DNA from: Owenia fusiformis
Taxonomy: Eukaryota > Annelida > Polychaeta > Sabellida > Oweniidae
DNA length: 64,000 bases
Assembly: GCA_903813345.2 (NCBI GenBank)
Contig: CAIIXF020000008.1
Span: forward strand, 20,258,822-20,322,821
Direction: 5' to 3'
How positions within the stretch are numbered: position 1 is the first letter of the stretch; every line of letters starts with the position of its first letter. Below the pieces are notes generated by a model. The model had not been told where the DNA came from and ran no database searches. It was given only the letters and a program-made list of their open reading frames with translations. Made by a program: the position numbers and the translations under genes. Below, one piece after another: positions 11,613-24,186 of this stretch.

Positions 11613-12990
11613 GCTAGAATGTAGATTATTGTTTTTATAATAGCTGTTCATGTGTAGTTTTTTAAGAGCTATTGGATCCTTCCCTCCCCCTCATTCAAAA
11701 ACGGCCCATCGGATGGAGCTACATGGACTACCACGTAAAATACTAGAATTTCAGTCAAAGAAACAAAAATCTCAGAACCTTAAATCAAATACATTTCAAT
11801 CCAAAACATAGTAGTGGTTCAAGGTAACGATGAAAACTTCAACTTCAAGAGGATATTATATTGAAACTATTCTTGAACTTTGATAATCTGAATTTAAACT
11901 TGGAACCATGATACCACATCAAATCTTCTGGAAATCAAAATTACATCGTTTGAGTAACTATTACTAGTATTTGTAATAATGTAGAACATAAGGACATATT
12001 TGTCATTTACGAAAAGGACCATATATCAAAATATAAATACAAAAACTTAGAAAAGGGTTTTAGACCCCTGGGACTCGAAGCTATTAGATGTGAAGGTTCT
12101 TCGTCCTTTAGAGTGGTTTCGATATAGAAACATGCTCTGCTAGAAAGAAGCGGATAGAAGGCCATGATTTCTCATGATGAGTAACTGGGTGTTGATGTAG
12201 AGAAACGTCGTTTTTGTATAAAACAGTCAATACTCATAACTTTTCATGCTGCTCTTCAACTCTTAAAATGACATAACAAAAACAATGCAATTTATCAATA
12301 CTTATTTAACATTTGACAGCAAGCAACTAAATACCTTGTTTATGGTCGATATACAAGCAATTATCGATTATAATTACGATGTCATTTCTTTGATCATTAG
12401 CCAATTAGACTTACCACACAACTTACCCAAGGGAATGTTTCAATATGGAGATTCACATAAAAAGCAATTGTGGATGCTATCATTAGATGTTTTAGAGTAG
12501 CACAAATTGACCCAAAAACAGACAATAAAAATACATATGAACACGATGCCTTATTATGTACCATTTGGTTTCAAGAAAGCCCATGCATTTACTAATTAGA
12601 TTAGTTCGTAGAATGAGTCTAGATGAACACAATGGACAAGGTACAACAGCGCCTTTGCCTTAGTAGTGAACGTTTTTATATACTCTTCATCTCTCTTCGT
12701 TATGCAGACGCTTTACATTGCCCATTTCTTATTTTTCACAAACGATGCAACAACTATTATGGAATAGGTTTTCATGAAACTTTATTTTTTGAAGGTGGTA
12801 CACTCTTAACTGCGTTCACATTTAAATTCTTTAATGTGTGTTAAGTGCTATTTTCTCCAGGCCTCCATTTGAAAAATACTTAGTGATCACAACTCATCAT
12901 GATATACCATGACATCTCATTTCTTCTCAGCCCTGAGATGTTTCATGGTGAAACAGAAAGATGCTATGAGTATCAGAACTCTTTCAATAC
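11613..12990. other. Intergenic DNA, nothing recognised
   Basis: AT-rich sequence with only short open frames lacking splice context or recognisable motifs. Confidence 0.5.
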
Positions 12991-13150
12991 GCATTTTGCA
13001 TAAATCAAACGGATCGAGAAACAGAATTTTTATTAATCCATTGTTAGATAATAATTCTCTATAAATGACACAAATCCTAGATATTCATAATCAGGACAAC
13101 GGTAATAGGTAAACGAATTAAACGTTTAACAACGGTGAAAATGATGTGTT
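12991..13150 (+). pseudogene. Relic of a VWA-gene 3' UTR
   Basis: From GCATTTTGCATAAATCAAAC through ACGGATCGAGAAA, TCTATAAATGACACAAATC and AAACGTTTAACAACGGTGAAAATG, this stretch matches the 3' UTR of VWA gene A (about 20538-20700) in order and orientation. No VWA coding exon is visible upstream, so it is either what remains of a third, deleted paralogue or a separately copied UTR fragment. Confidence 0.7.
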
Positions 13151-13732
13151 CAAACTCTCAACTCTTAAGATCTTAAAGTTATGAACTGATGAGATTGTAT
13201 CAACTTATCAACCACTTATCACTTTCCTAACATCTTCACGACAGAAATAATTTACCAACTTTGATATGGCCTCTATGGGTCAAAATAGTCGCAAATCAGT
13301 GAAATAAAAATGGCACATCTTCTAACAAAAGAGCGACATTGAAAGAAATCGAAGCTCCAAATGGTTCTTTAATTCACTCAAAATAGACCCAAAAGAAGTA
13401 GGTAAATGCGTGGTAATGCCTGGATAATGTTAGAGATATTATCCAAGTGTTTCACTCTCCATGTAATAACAGTCACTGTTTTTTTTATTAGGCAATATAT
13501 TAAAATTGACTCAGAATAACGCTGAATTGATTGATGATATACATCATTAATAACCTTACTCCGGTAGCATAGTGTAAATAACAGGTTAACCGTGAACCTT
13601 TATCCCTCTTGGCGTCTGGCTGTAAATAGGAGGGGGGGGGGGGCTAGAAGTAAAATGTTAATCATCTTGTGTTCGTGTGCTGTTTCTTTAGCTCACATGG
13701 TAAGCTTTTGCAATCACTCACTTGTCCGTAAG

Positions 13733-13761
13733 TCTGTCCGTCCGTCCGTCCGTCCGTCCGT
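13733..13761. repeat. (TCCG)n microsatellite
   Basis: Seven tandem TCCG tetramers beside an older repeat whose right half reappears at about 14980-15170, after the inserted element. Confidence 0.9.
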
Positions 13762-14026
13762 CAACAATAGTGGCACGTTTTATAGAATTCCCGTTTTAAG
13801 TATTTTTTGTTCAATCTTCAATACCGAAAATTACCCCAATGACTCCCGTTTGAAAAGCTCGTCTAATTTCAAAATGGCCGCCATTTTTATCTCGCAAAAT
13901 TCGATTGAAGACCATTTAGTAGATATCTTTGGGGGTTCCGACCTTAAATATTGTCTATGAAGTCTTGTCTACATGTTTAGGTCAAACCTCTGGTGACATG
14001 ATTCTGGTTTGAGGCTAATTTTGTTA

Positions 14027-14969
14027 GGGTTTGTGTAAAAACCCGGGTGACCGGGTGACCGGGTACTTAACGTTCCTAGCAGGGTTAGGAATTTTTTTTA
14101 TTTATAACGTTGGATCTGGACGATACATGTACGTTATTTCGACGTCACGTTTTGAGGTTATTTCACATCGTAAAAACGTTTTGACAACGTTAACTTTTAA
14201 CGTTAAAATAACGTCGGTAATGAACCGATTTAGTGAGAACATATTGACGTCTTTGTAACGTTTCCTTAATTCACAAATATTTTGAAGCCATTTCCACAAT
14301 GTTGAAATTCAACCATCCATTAAATAACGTCAGATCAATACGTTCCCTGAACCTCATTATTGACGTCACGTTTTGAGGTTATTTCAAATCGAAAAAACGT
14401 TTCGACAACGTTAAATTTTAACGTTAATAATACGTCGGAAATGAACCGACTTAGTGAGAACACAAAGTTTTTGTCATGTTTTTTTCCACCAACAAATATT
14501 TTGATATTAAAAGCCTGTTTTGACAATGTTGAATTTTAACGTTTGAGTTACGTCACATATGGACCAATGTAGTAAAAAATCAAACGTTCCTGTTTGTTAT
14601 GTTTTCCACACTAACGAACGGACACGTTACAACAACGTTCTTTTTATACCATCAATAGATGTCTCGTATTTACGTTGCCTCGATGTGTAAAGAACGAAAA
14701 TATGCAACGTCTTCTAGGAACTTGTATGCTACTTATGAGCAACGTGACATGGACGTCACTGTTTGCTGGATCGATTATTTTAAAAAGTGCTCTGTATAGG
14801 GTAAAAATATCGAACACAGTGCACTCGGTAGGCTAAGTCTGTCAAGTCAGTTCGCTACTATAGGCCTATATCGGGGGAAATGTGGAACTTTGAAAGTTGG
14901 TAACCCTGCTAGGAACGATAGGTACCGGGTACCCGGTTACCCGGTCACCCGGTTTTTATACACAAACCC
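14027..14969. mobile_element. 943-bp inverted-repeat transposon with 9-bp target duplication
   Basis: Termini GGGTTTGTGTAAAAACC and its mirrored complement, continuing through repeated GGGTGACC and CAGGGTTAGGA-type sequence, bound the element. ATTTTGTTA occurs directly on both sides (14018-14026 and 14970-14978), a clean 9-bp target-site duplication of the length typical of Mutator-like elements. The interior holds about three imperfect ~150-200-bp subunits rich in AACGTT and ACGTC (for example CACGTTTTGAGGTTATTTCA at 14144 and 14367). No transposase is visible, so it is non-autonomous. Confidence 0.88.
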
Positions 14970-15189
14970 ATTTTGTTAATTAACAATATAAGAAAGCCTC
15001 CTATAGCTCCTGATTCAATACCTCGCCTATTTCAAAAATGACCGCCATTTTTTGTCGTGGTAAATTGTCTATCTGTCAGCAATTTGCAGCACGTTTTAAA
15101 ACCTGTTGATTGTTCAACATCAATACAGAAAACCCCTTCTGTGAAGTCTTGTCTACAGGTGTCAAGCCAAATCATTTGATGAATTGAGC

Positions 15190-16200
15190 TGAAATGTTAG
15201 GGTTGGAAATGTTTCTTGGTTTAAAACTTTACAAATGATTAGTTTTGGGGCATTTTGGGTAAATTTTAAGGTGACGATTTTGGACTTCTTGTCCAGAAAA
15301 GTAGTTACACAACGCCATGTGAGCCCAGTACCCACGGTACTATTTTTGTATTTGTGTGATGATGTCTTTTTGGGTTTGAAATCATTCATTTTGAATGCCT
15401 TAAAATGCTACCGTGAACTCAATCATTGCAATGACATCGTAAATTTTAATGTATGCACGTGTATGGTTAAAAGGTAATGCAATTGATGCACCCAGTAGTC
15501 TGATTTACCACGTCATGATAAATACAATTGCAGTTTACAGTTTACACTATTTACTTTCCTGAAGCATGTCCGTGGTGAACTTGTACTAGTACGAGGATGA
15601 TACAATATATGACATTAATAACAATACAAATAATTGTCATTTAATATGTATATTCTGTATTAGATTAATGTATTCATAGAAAATCTAACTTATATCACGT
15701 AGCTGGTTTATTTTAATACACACCCCCTCCAATAAGCTTGGAAAACCATGTTTGAAGTTTTATATTCAAAACCTGTAGTATGAAAAGTGCTTCGAAATAT
15801 GACATGCATGCTATGTTTCAAATTAGCATCTTGACGTGTGAACAGTTTAATTTAACTCCACGAGTTGGGATCGAAAGATTTGTCCGCTATGGTGGAGCAT
15901 GCTATTATTCATAAGAACACGAAGAAAATTTCAGTTTTACCTCAGATGTTTCGTTAAATGGTAATATTTACATATGTTTTCAGCATAACTCTGAAGAATT
16001 AATGAGATCTAGAACTAGTCTTTTAATTTTATTTATAAAAAATAATGTTTACTTTTTTGACCGCTATGGAGGAGCAGTTTCAAATGTGTCGAATCTTTTC
16101 TTCACCCTCTGTTTTTTAAACATGTTGAGGGAAGTGTATATACGAATCCGTATCCTGATCCACGATGAATAATAAACCAATCCATCACTAATGTAATAAA
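15190..16200. other. Intergenic DNA upstream of VWA gene A
   Basis: I see no gene, array or inverted-repeat element. Short open frames only. Confidence 0.45.
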
Positions 16201-16215
16201 TAGGCCTATGATCCC

Positions 16216-16316
16216 ATTGGTCAATTGTACCTCAAACTTATTTATGATTTTAATGAATTATCGATATAAAAGCGGGATGAGGGGTATTTTCCACATTTCA
16301 TTTGGAAGCAACGGAG
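16216..16316 (+). promoter_or_regulatory. Promoter and non-coding first exon of VWA gene A
   Basis: An inverted CCAAT box (ATTGG, 16216-16220, in CATTGGTCAATT) is followed by TATAAAAG at 16265-16272. Transcription should start near 16295. A short 5'-UTR exon ends at the donor ACGGAG|GTGAGT (exon end 16316). VWA gene B has the same order and spacing (ATTGG 33566, TATAAAG 33612, donor after 33677), which supports both. Confidence 0.72.
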
Positions 16317-17776
16317 GTGAGTCTGACTAATTACTTTACAGTCTAAAATACGATTTTATAAATAATTAAACTATTGGCGTTGTTCTTGTATTTTACAAAA
16401 TGAAACACTTTTGTAATGATTCCTTTAGGATGTGTATAGAAGGTGTGTTTATCACAGTCTCAACTTTACAATGATATTTATCATTTGAATTGCATGTAAT
16501 AAAAAACCTGGTGTGTTTCAATCAGCATGCCTGTTAATGGTGATTCAATACCATATAAGTAAACAATAGTATTGATACATAATAGTACTATGTTATTGAC
16601 AACATTACTTTGTTTATTTATTCATTTATTAGATACGTTTAAAATTATTTTTTATCGGCGTAAAGTAAGGGCAAGAAGTATTATGTTCAGTCTTTTATTT
16701 TTATCTCCAAAATCAAAACATATTTTGTCCCGACTATATACGTGTTCACGTTGGACTTAGATAACTATTGCTGAGGATTTCATTTATTTGATAGTTTTAG
16801 TGAAGACCTTTTAAGTTTTCTGTGATATTTAGTTATTCTTCTTTGTGATATTTATCACGAATATAGATTTTCGGAAAATTCAACATTTCAATTATTTTAA
16901 TAGGACCATTATTGAAAATAAATTATTTATATCTAGTCTAATCTGTTTAAAAATATTTTCACTTTCTAGTGCATCAGTATGTTGTCCCCATGCACTCATT
17001 TCAAGATAGCAAAGAAATAAACAAACATTATTTTATCCTCTGAATGAATTGAAGACTTTACGTACATTTGCATCAAATAGAAAACTAAAATGCTCATTAT
17101 CATACTTTTCTAGCATAGCATAGATTTATAACTGCATTTCACGTACACATAATGATTTAACTGTATACAAAGCAAAATTGAAAACAGTATACTAACAAAC
17201 ACAATATTTCAAAATATTGCTATAATTTCAATTTCCGTATTTCCGCAAGACATACAATATTCGAAAAATATAGGAATCGTCCTCCTTGCTGAAAATCAGT
17301 ATGTCTTATTGATTTACATTGGTGGTTCAAGTTTATCATGCATTTACGTTCTACATACACCATACTTCAAGAAACTATGCACATGAAAGTATTATGTTTT
17401 TGTTCTCTATCATACATTTCACAACATCACGATAATGTACAATTAAAGTGCAGTCTAGATATATGTGTGTTTTATTTTTATTTTGCACTATTGATTGCAA
17501 AATAGGGGACTTATTAATCATTAGTGACATCATTCGTTGTAAGATGAAGCTTGCGATTTAGGGACTGTTTCAATACGATAAACAAGAATTTGTCCTACCT
17601 AGAGCACTTCGTGTCTTATTCGTTACTAATAAAGGCGATTGATTGGAGAATGAGTCAAGATGGTCAAAATGGATCACAATCCTGACAATGGACGTGAAGA
17701 AAGTTTATTGTGTAGCAAACACGTTTAAAAAATTTAATTCCAGATTCATTTAACGTGTACAGATTCAAGAATTAAG

Positions 17777-20480
17777 ATGCTATTATTAGTGCGTTGCCTC
17801 GGTGCGTCCATTCTTCTTCAAACAGTGGCTGTCCTAGCCCAACCAGATGGTTCGAGCTTTGGTAGTAAGTCAACAACCCCTTTCTGCTGTTCTGATACCC
17901 TTCACATCTCTGTCTTCAAACTAGCAAGAAAGGAATTTGAAACATTTAAATGTGCTAACTTCATAGACAGATGTTTGATCATTATAACAATTGGAAGGAG
18001 GATTGGAAGACGATATTCAAACTCGATCCTCCGTTGCCTGGCGTAGTCTAGATCAATTTGGTAACAATATTACCCATACTTTGAAGAACTGCTAAGGTTG
18101 AACCTTACCATAATATTCGTAATGTCCATCTTCCATCGAAATACTTTGTCCAAAGAGAACCTCATAGAAAATATTTTTACTAAATTTGTCAACGCAAGGC
18201 AACGGAGGACTTTGAATAATGACTGTCAGTGTCAATCCTATTTGTGTGAATCTTAAATCGGCGCTTGCCTTGCATTTTCAGCCTGTTTGGACCTGACTTT
18301 CATGATAGATGTCTCTTGTTCGGTATCACGTGATGACATGATCAGAGGAATAGAATTTGCTAAGGTAGTTGTGGACAATCTGGACAGCAAAATGACGGTT
18401 AGTTTTTGTTTTGTTTTATAATTGCCTTGTCTTGAAGTAGAAATATGTTATTTTAGTGTTTTGTTAACTGCAGTCACGTATGAAAAATACAACTTCATGA
18501 CAACATCTGAAACTATAAAAATCGTTACTGTTGAAGACGCAATTATCCTAATTAACACCACAATGAGGCAATACCCATTTAAAACTACGTACAAACAAAA
18601 ATAGTAATTTTGCACATTAGGACATCGGCTGTGCAAATGTGTTGTGTATGAGAGAAGTTATTTCACCAAGTCGCTACTCATTCATATTCATTGGGCCCGG
18701 GTCATTGGGGATCTTTTGCTCACTTTGTAGATTGATCGAGATACAACATTGCGTGTTGCAGTTGGAGTCTTTGTGGATAAAGTACATAGCATATTTTACC
18801 TGAATAAATACACAGAAAACAAAGCAGCCATTATGGATGCTTTAGAAGATGCGAAGAATTACCTCAAACCAGAAGCTATGAAATGTAAAACGCTAACACA
18901 TTACGCAATTGATGCTCTGAATAATGAGTATTTCAATGTGAATAATGGTGATAGACGGGATAGACTCGACGCCGATTATCGAAATGTAGCAGTTGTTGTC
19001 ACTGATGCACGCACAAGTTCACGAAAATGGGTGAACAATGGTCATCTAGGAAGATATTTGAAAGACGCAGAAGAAGCTGGAAATGATATCTTTACCGTAC
19101 TTGTGAAAAATAAGTAAGATTTTTCTGACTAAAGAAATAAGAAAATTTATTTTCTTGAATCAGGGGCAAGACACGTACAGTACTCCAAAACGGACTTTCA
19201 AAGTTTCGAACTTAATTGGCAGTATCTTTGAATGTATCATCTATTTCTTGTATTTTTGTATTGCATTGTTTACTTGTCCATCATACTTGATTCAAACAGC
19301 TGTTACCAAATTATTAATCATTTGGACAGAATTTTTTTTTTTACTAATTACTGACACACATTTTTATCATTATTTCATTGCTACCACTGCTTCAAAATTA
19401 CAATTTTGTGATCTTTAAATAGAATGAAAACTTCACATCAAATATGGAATTTATCAGAAATGTTCAAAGTATCATCCAGTCATTGTTTTAGACTAAAGTA
19501 CCGACAACATAACGAAACTGAATGTATATTCTTATGATTGCGGTTAAACATTTTATGTCCGAGGAATTTGTTTTAACAGTCGTGAAAAGGAACCCTTAGA
19601 CGAAGCCTTGTTGACAGGAAACGACACCAGCAAGCTGATCGACATTCGAGAGGGAAATGATGAAGCCGAAGCTGTGCGCTTTGCAAGTTTTCTTAAATTT
19701 GCATATTCATGCCCAAAATCTGATGTGCCACTGGTATCTGAAGGTTTGTATTAAATGCATCTCTTTTTTACATAGCCTGATCACAATAAAGTTGTCTAAA
19801 ACAAGTTTTTACAATCTGAATACGAACCATCTAACGATATATACTTTTTTGTTGATGTATTTTTAGTATGCGCTGACATCATCTTTGCTTTGGATGTCTC
19901 CTGTAGTATTACGTCCGATGACAAAGATCTGTCCACATATGTAGCAAGTGAAGTATACAAGAAGGTATTCGCTGAGACCAGGAATTATGGAGTTGGAACA
20001 TCTTTCCTTGTATTTGACAACACCGCTAGAGTAGCTTTCGACAAATATGAAATAATGCCGACAATTGATGACATTGCAACTAAAATACTTGACGTAAATG
20101 TCACAAATGATGCGTGTCGAACAAGACCTGCAAGCATGTTTCAAGAAGTGTCTGACAAAGAATTAGATATTGCATTACCAGATTCAAGTACACCTATTTA
20201 CATGGTCGTGTTATATGATGGCATGACATCTCCATTAAATGAACGAGATCGCTCGATCGAATCTGCCACTGAGTTTAAAAACAAACCTAACACAGAACTG
20301 CTTTGCGTTAAACTGGAAAACGATAGGGGTAAAGACGGAAGTAGTGAGTTCAATGCAATCCCTTCATCTGCTAGTCACCTGTTTCCTCAGGATGCGAGCT
20401 TTCTAAATGATGCCAATAAAGATAGTGTAGTACAGGGGATTGCTGACCTAATCATATCGGGTCTCAGATGCCCATCTTGA
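17777..20480 (+). CDS. Secreted protein with two VWA domains (VWA gene A)
   Basis: Coding exons: 17777-17864, 18282-18397, 18731-19113, 19580-19743, 19867-20480, all GT-AG, joining to 454 residues. The start codon follows an acceptor at 17761-17762. Residues 1-22 are a hydrophobic signal peptide ending near VAVLAQ. VWA1 (about 30-190) has a MIDAS: DVSCS at 39-43, Thr in KTLTHYAIDAL (122-124) and Asp in VVVTDAR (160). A linker with LLTGNDTSKLIDI follows. VWA2 (about 251-454) has DVSCS at 260-264, CRTRP in place of the usual Thr loop and an LYDG Asp. VWA domains with an intact MIDAS bind ligands such as collagen through a divalent metal. The layout resembles mussel byssal proximal thread matrix protein 1, but orthology is untested; other extracellular matrix or shell-matrix VWA proteins are possible. 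Confidence 0.88.
17998..18228. mobile_element. MITE in intron 2 of VWA gene A
   Basis: TATTCAAACTCGATCCTCCG near 18013 is roughly mirrored by GGCAACGGAGGACTTTGAAT at 18199-18218. A related element is at 44045-44240 (ATTCAAACCCGATACTCAG, mirrored by GAGTATCGAGTTTGAAT). Confidence 0.65.
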
Positions 20481-20603
20481 AGGCACAGGATTTTTTTTGT
20501 TCGTTCACTTATTACGGATCAAACCTCGTCTAAAGCATTTTGTATAAATCAAACGGATCGAGAAAAACGGGGAATTCGCATTTATTGTTAAATAATGGTT
20601 CTC

Positions 20604-20609
20604 AATAAA
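20604..20609 (+). promoter_or_regulatory. VWA gene A polyadenylation signal
   Basis: AATAAA about 125 bp after the stop codon, in CTCAATAAATGACATAAATC. A similar context occurs after gene B (42569-42574). Confidence 0.7.
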
Positions 20610-20689
20610 TGACATAAATCTTAAATATGTTCCTTCTGTTAAACGTTAATACAATGAAAAGGGAAGGGGGCACAAGAATCAAACGTTTA

Positions 20690-22128
20690 ATGGTGAAAAT
20701 GTCTTGTCTAGTATTGAGCTTCTAGAACCCATCATTAATCTTGCATGAAGTTGCTTTGACCCATCACTAATCTTGTATCAATTCCCTAGGACCCACCATT
20801 ATCCTTGCATCAAGTCTCTGGTACCATCCGTTAGTCTACTGTTGAGCTAGGACCATTAGTCTTGCACCAAGTTTCTTGGACCCACCATAAGTCTTGCATC
20901 ACGTCTCTAGGGCCCACAATTAGTCTTGCATCATGTCTCAGGGATCCGCCATTATTCAGTCTTGCATCACGTCTCTAGGATCCGTCATTAGTCTTGCACC
21001 ACGTCTCTAGGACCCACCATTAGTCTTGCATCACGTCTCTAAGACCCACCATTAGTCTTGCATCACGTCTCTAGGATCCACCATTAGTCTTGCACCAAGT
21101 CTCTTGGACCTAAAGTTAGTTTTGCATCATGTCTTTAAGACCCGCCATGAATCTTGAATCAAGCCTCTTTTGGACCCGTCGTTGGTCTAGTATTGAGCCT
21201 CTTAGACCCACCATTAGTCTTGCATCACGTCTTTAGGACCCGCCATTATTCAGTCTTGCATCACATCTCTAGGACGCGTCATTAAGCTTGCATCACGTCT
21301 CTAGGACCAACCATTAGTCTTGCATCACCTCTCTAGGACCCATCACTAGTTTTGCATTACGTCTCAAGGACCTGCCATTATTCAGTCTTGAATTACGTCT
21401 CTAGGACCCGTCATTAGTCTTGCATCATGTCTCAAGGACCCGCCATTATTCAGCCTTGAATCACGTCTCTAGGGACCGTCATTAGTCTTGCATCACGTCT
21501 CAAGGCCCCGCCATTATTCAGTCTTGCATCACGTCTCTAGGACCCGTCATTAGTCTTGCATCAATTCTTTAGGACCCGTCATTAGTCTTGCATCACGTCT
21601 CTAGGACCCACCATTCGTCTTGCATCACGTCTCTAGGACCCACCATTAGTCTTGCACTACGTCTCTAGGACCCGTCATTAGTCTTGCATCACGGCTGTAG
21701 GACCCACTATTAGTCTTGAATCACGTCTCTAAGGTGCAACATTAGTCTTGCATCACGTCTCTAGGGCCTATCATTAGTCTTGCATCACGTCCCTAGGAAC
21801 AGCCATTAGTCTTGCATCACGTCTCTAGGACCCGTCATTAGTCTTGCATCACGGCTGTAGGACCCACCATTAGTCTTGAATCACGTCTCTAAGGTGCAAC
21901 ATTAGTCTTGCATCACGTCTCTAGGGCCTATCAGTAGTCTTGCATCACGTCTCTAGGAACAGCCATTAGTCTTGCATCACGTCTTTAGGAGCCGTCATTA
22001 GTCTTGCACCAAGTCTCTCGGACCTACCATTATTCAATCTTGCATCACGTCTTTTGGCCCCACCATTAGTCGTGCGTCATGTCCCTAGGAGCCGTCGTTA
22101 GTCTTGCATCACGTCTAGACCCCTGTGG
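20690..22128. repeat. 32-bp minisatellite, roughly 45 units
   Basis: The unit consensus contains ATTAGTCTTGCATCACGTCT then CTAGGACCCACC, repeated for 1.4 kb directly downstream of VWA gene A. Some units are 37 bp with an added ATTCA. Higher-order structure is visible: a block of several units near 21660-21760 recurs near 21830-21930 with the same private variants (GGCTGTAGG, TCTAAGGTGCAAC). Degenerate units continue at 22633-22715 beyond an inserted element. Confidence 0.92.
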
Positions 22129-22632
22129 CTTTAGTTATAGCCAAAACATTGGCATTTGCACGTTGGCGACGTTGCGCCTTTTTTAATAGATCTTTTACCT
22201 TAGAAGTCAATTAGTAGTTAATAATAATTAATAATAATAATTCGTAAAAAATCGTAGAAGACCTAACATATTTCCTGCCTATTAATTTAGCAATTCAATA
22301 GTAAACTTTCTGTTAAAAAAATTAAAACTCCTAGATTTCTTGAATTTTCTACCGAAAATCAGCTAATCCCCCCTCCATCTAATCCTTCCGATCACCGGGC
22401 GTGGAAGACGAGCTTTTAAATCAACTTTCATTCGAAATTGATAACCGATCATAATGGATATGAAAGTCAGACATAGTCAACTTTCCAATGATACCAAATT
22501 TTCTAGAATCCGCGATGGTAATATTAAAGTATTTTCCTGCCACCTCTCCTGCATTAGATGGAGCTTTGTCTACACACACCTTAACTTTACCATACATGGA
22601 TGATGACCAAACGCCTTTCCCCAAAACCCTTA
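22129..22632 (-). mobile_element. Repeat copy interrupting the minisatellite
   Basis: This 500-bp segment separates the main array from residual units at 22633-22715. Its 22283-22398 part is the reverse complement of 34712-34822 (words such as TTTACTATTGAATAGC and GCCCGGTGAT), so it is a copy of the repeat found in VWA gene B intron 2. Termini were not resolved. Confidence 0.6.
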
Positions 22633-23355
22633 CATAAGTCTTGCATCAACTCTCCCCACCCATCATTAGTATTGCATTACAGTTTCGCATCACGGTTTTA
22701 AGTCCCACCAAAAGTTCGTCTTTTTTGTCAAACTGATGTGTGTTTGTTGAGCCTATACATGTAGTTTCCAATGTTTAGATACTCATCCCCTAAAATTTTT
22801 ATATTTTACATTTTCTACACTCTCATCCACTGATGTATGGCCTCTTGAAAATTCTTGAAATTTATTTTTAACATTTGAAATCCTTACTTCAGCGAAACCA
22901 TGAATAATTTACTTATGGTCCAAACTGTATGCAATACTAGTATAACAGACTATACACAGTTATACATTTTCACATCATATTTTATGGAGTCAAGCTAAGT
23001 TTAAACTGGCATATTGAAATATACTTGTCTTAATACTCCTTGTTAAAGGCATAGTCGTGTTAATGTTTACATTATTATAACTATAAAAACAATGATGTAA
23101 ACTGGGATATGGTCTCTCGATGTTGATTTTCTCGCATCTGTTTCAATAGCAAACCAATAAAACTGAGACAACAAGCATGTAGTTAGCAACACGAAATACT
23201 TTTTATAGTTCTGTTTTTCTCATTACTTTCAAAACAGCATCAATGTATTTTTTATATTTTGTAAAAAATAATTCCACGAAAATACCATTAAGTTGCCCAC
23301 ACACACAACGAGATCTTGCAATTTTATACCGTTTAGTGAGAGTTATGGATAAATA

Positions 23356-23949
23356 CTATTCTGGATGTTTCATATACACCCCTCCTCTAAAATCATATAT
23401 GTAGCATTGTCACTCTATCATGTTTGTTACATAACAACTACAAAGTATCAGAATCCAAGGGGGTCCTTAAAAAGGATACAATATATCAAAGGTTCAGTTA
23501 GGGGCAATTTCTGGTCATTTTTGGAAAAATCTAGTTTCCGTTTTGCACATTTTTAGCAGTTGTCATCATGACAGAGTTCAGTCCACATATCTGTGGCAGT
23601 TCTCTACAAAGATATATAGAAAGGATTCATGCAGTGGGTTATAGAGAGGCCAGGGACGACCTGGTACCAACTTTATCATTAAAAATGGGTAACAGACTAA
23701 GTGAATAGATCCCCGGACCGACTGGGTCCAAAAATGCTTACAAAAATGCTTATAAATTACCCCATACTCGCATACTAGTTTGCTTTATTGTATCTTTCTT
23801 TCAGGTACTCTTCTAGGCCTTGATTTTAAAACTTTGCAAACTAATGTAACTTCTCATGAAGAACAAAATGATATAACATGATAGGGTGGCAATGCTACAT
23901 GTATGAGAGAGAGGGGGTGGTGCATGCATATGAAGCACCCTCTCTGTAT
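23356..23949. mobile_element. Longer relative of the TACAGGGTGTTTCAT MITE
   Basis: Left CTGGATGTTTCATATACACC with ATGTAGCATTGTCAC, and right GTGGCAATGCTACATGTATG with ATGAAGCACCCTCTCTGTA, are inverted and decayed. This is a ~590-bp, older copy of the 4222-4581 family. Confidence 0.6.
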
Positions 23950-23991
23950 ATGTACTCGTATGTATTAATCTTACTATAATTCTATTGTTAA

Positions 23992-24186
23992 CTTGACAGA
24001 GCTCGAGCCAGCTTCTTTCGATACGTTCATCCTGGCACGGACTTACAAAAACCAGTACAGCTCAGGGAAAAAACAGACACGATCGCACTGGACGAAATGA
24101 GTGGAGTTTGTGGTAGAGGTGCCTTGTTCAGTCAAGGGCGTTACAATACCCGGGAATTTATCGGTTCGTGCAGTACTTGTTTGTGA
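23992..24186 (+). CDS. Possible orphan terminal exon, unrecognised
   Basis: Behind an acceptor-like TTAACTTGACAG, one frame runs open from 23992 to a TGA at 24184-24186 (61 codons after the acceptor: RASFFRYVHPGTDL, then TDTIALDEMSGVCGRG). The composition is richer in G+C than its surroundings. A second frame from the same acceptor is open for about 33 codons (ELEPASFDTFILARTYKNQY). I do not recognise either, there is no partner exon, and it may be non-coding. Confidence 0.2.
   Translation, partial: LDRARASFFRYVHPGTDLQKPVQLREKTDTIALDEMSGVCGRGALFSQGRYNTREFIGSCSTCL

Noticed and set aside
12285-12500. 71-residue open frame upstream of the UTR relic, considered as a remaining VWA exon
   Set aside because: No DxSxS motif, no similarity by eye to the VWA exons and no splice sites at the expected phases.
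20690-22128. CRISPR-like appearance of regular ~32-bp repeats
   Set aside because: Units are contiguous with no unique spacers, the host is a spliced eukaryotic genome and there are no cas genes; it is a minisatellite.
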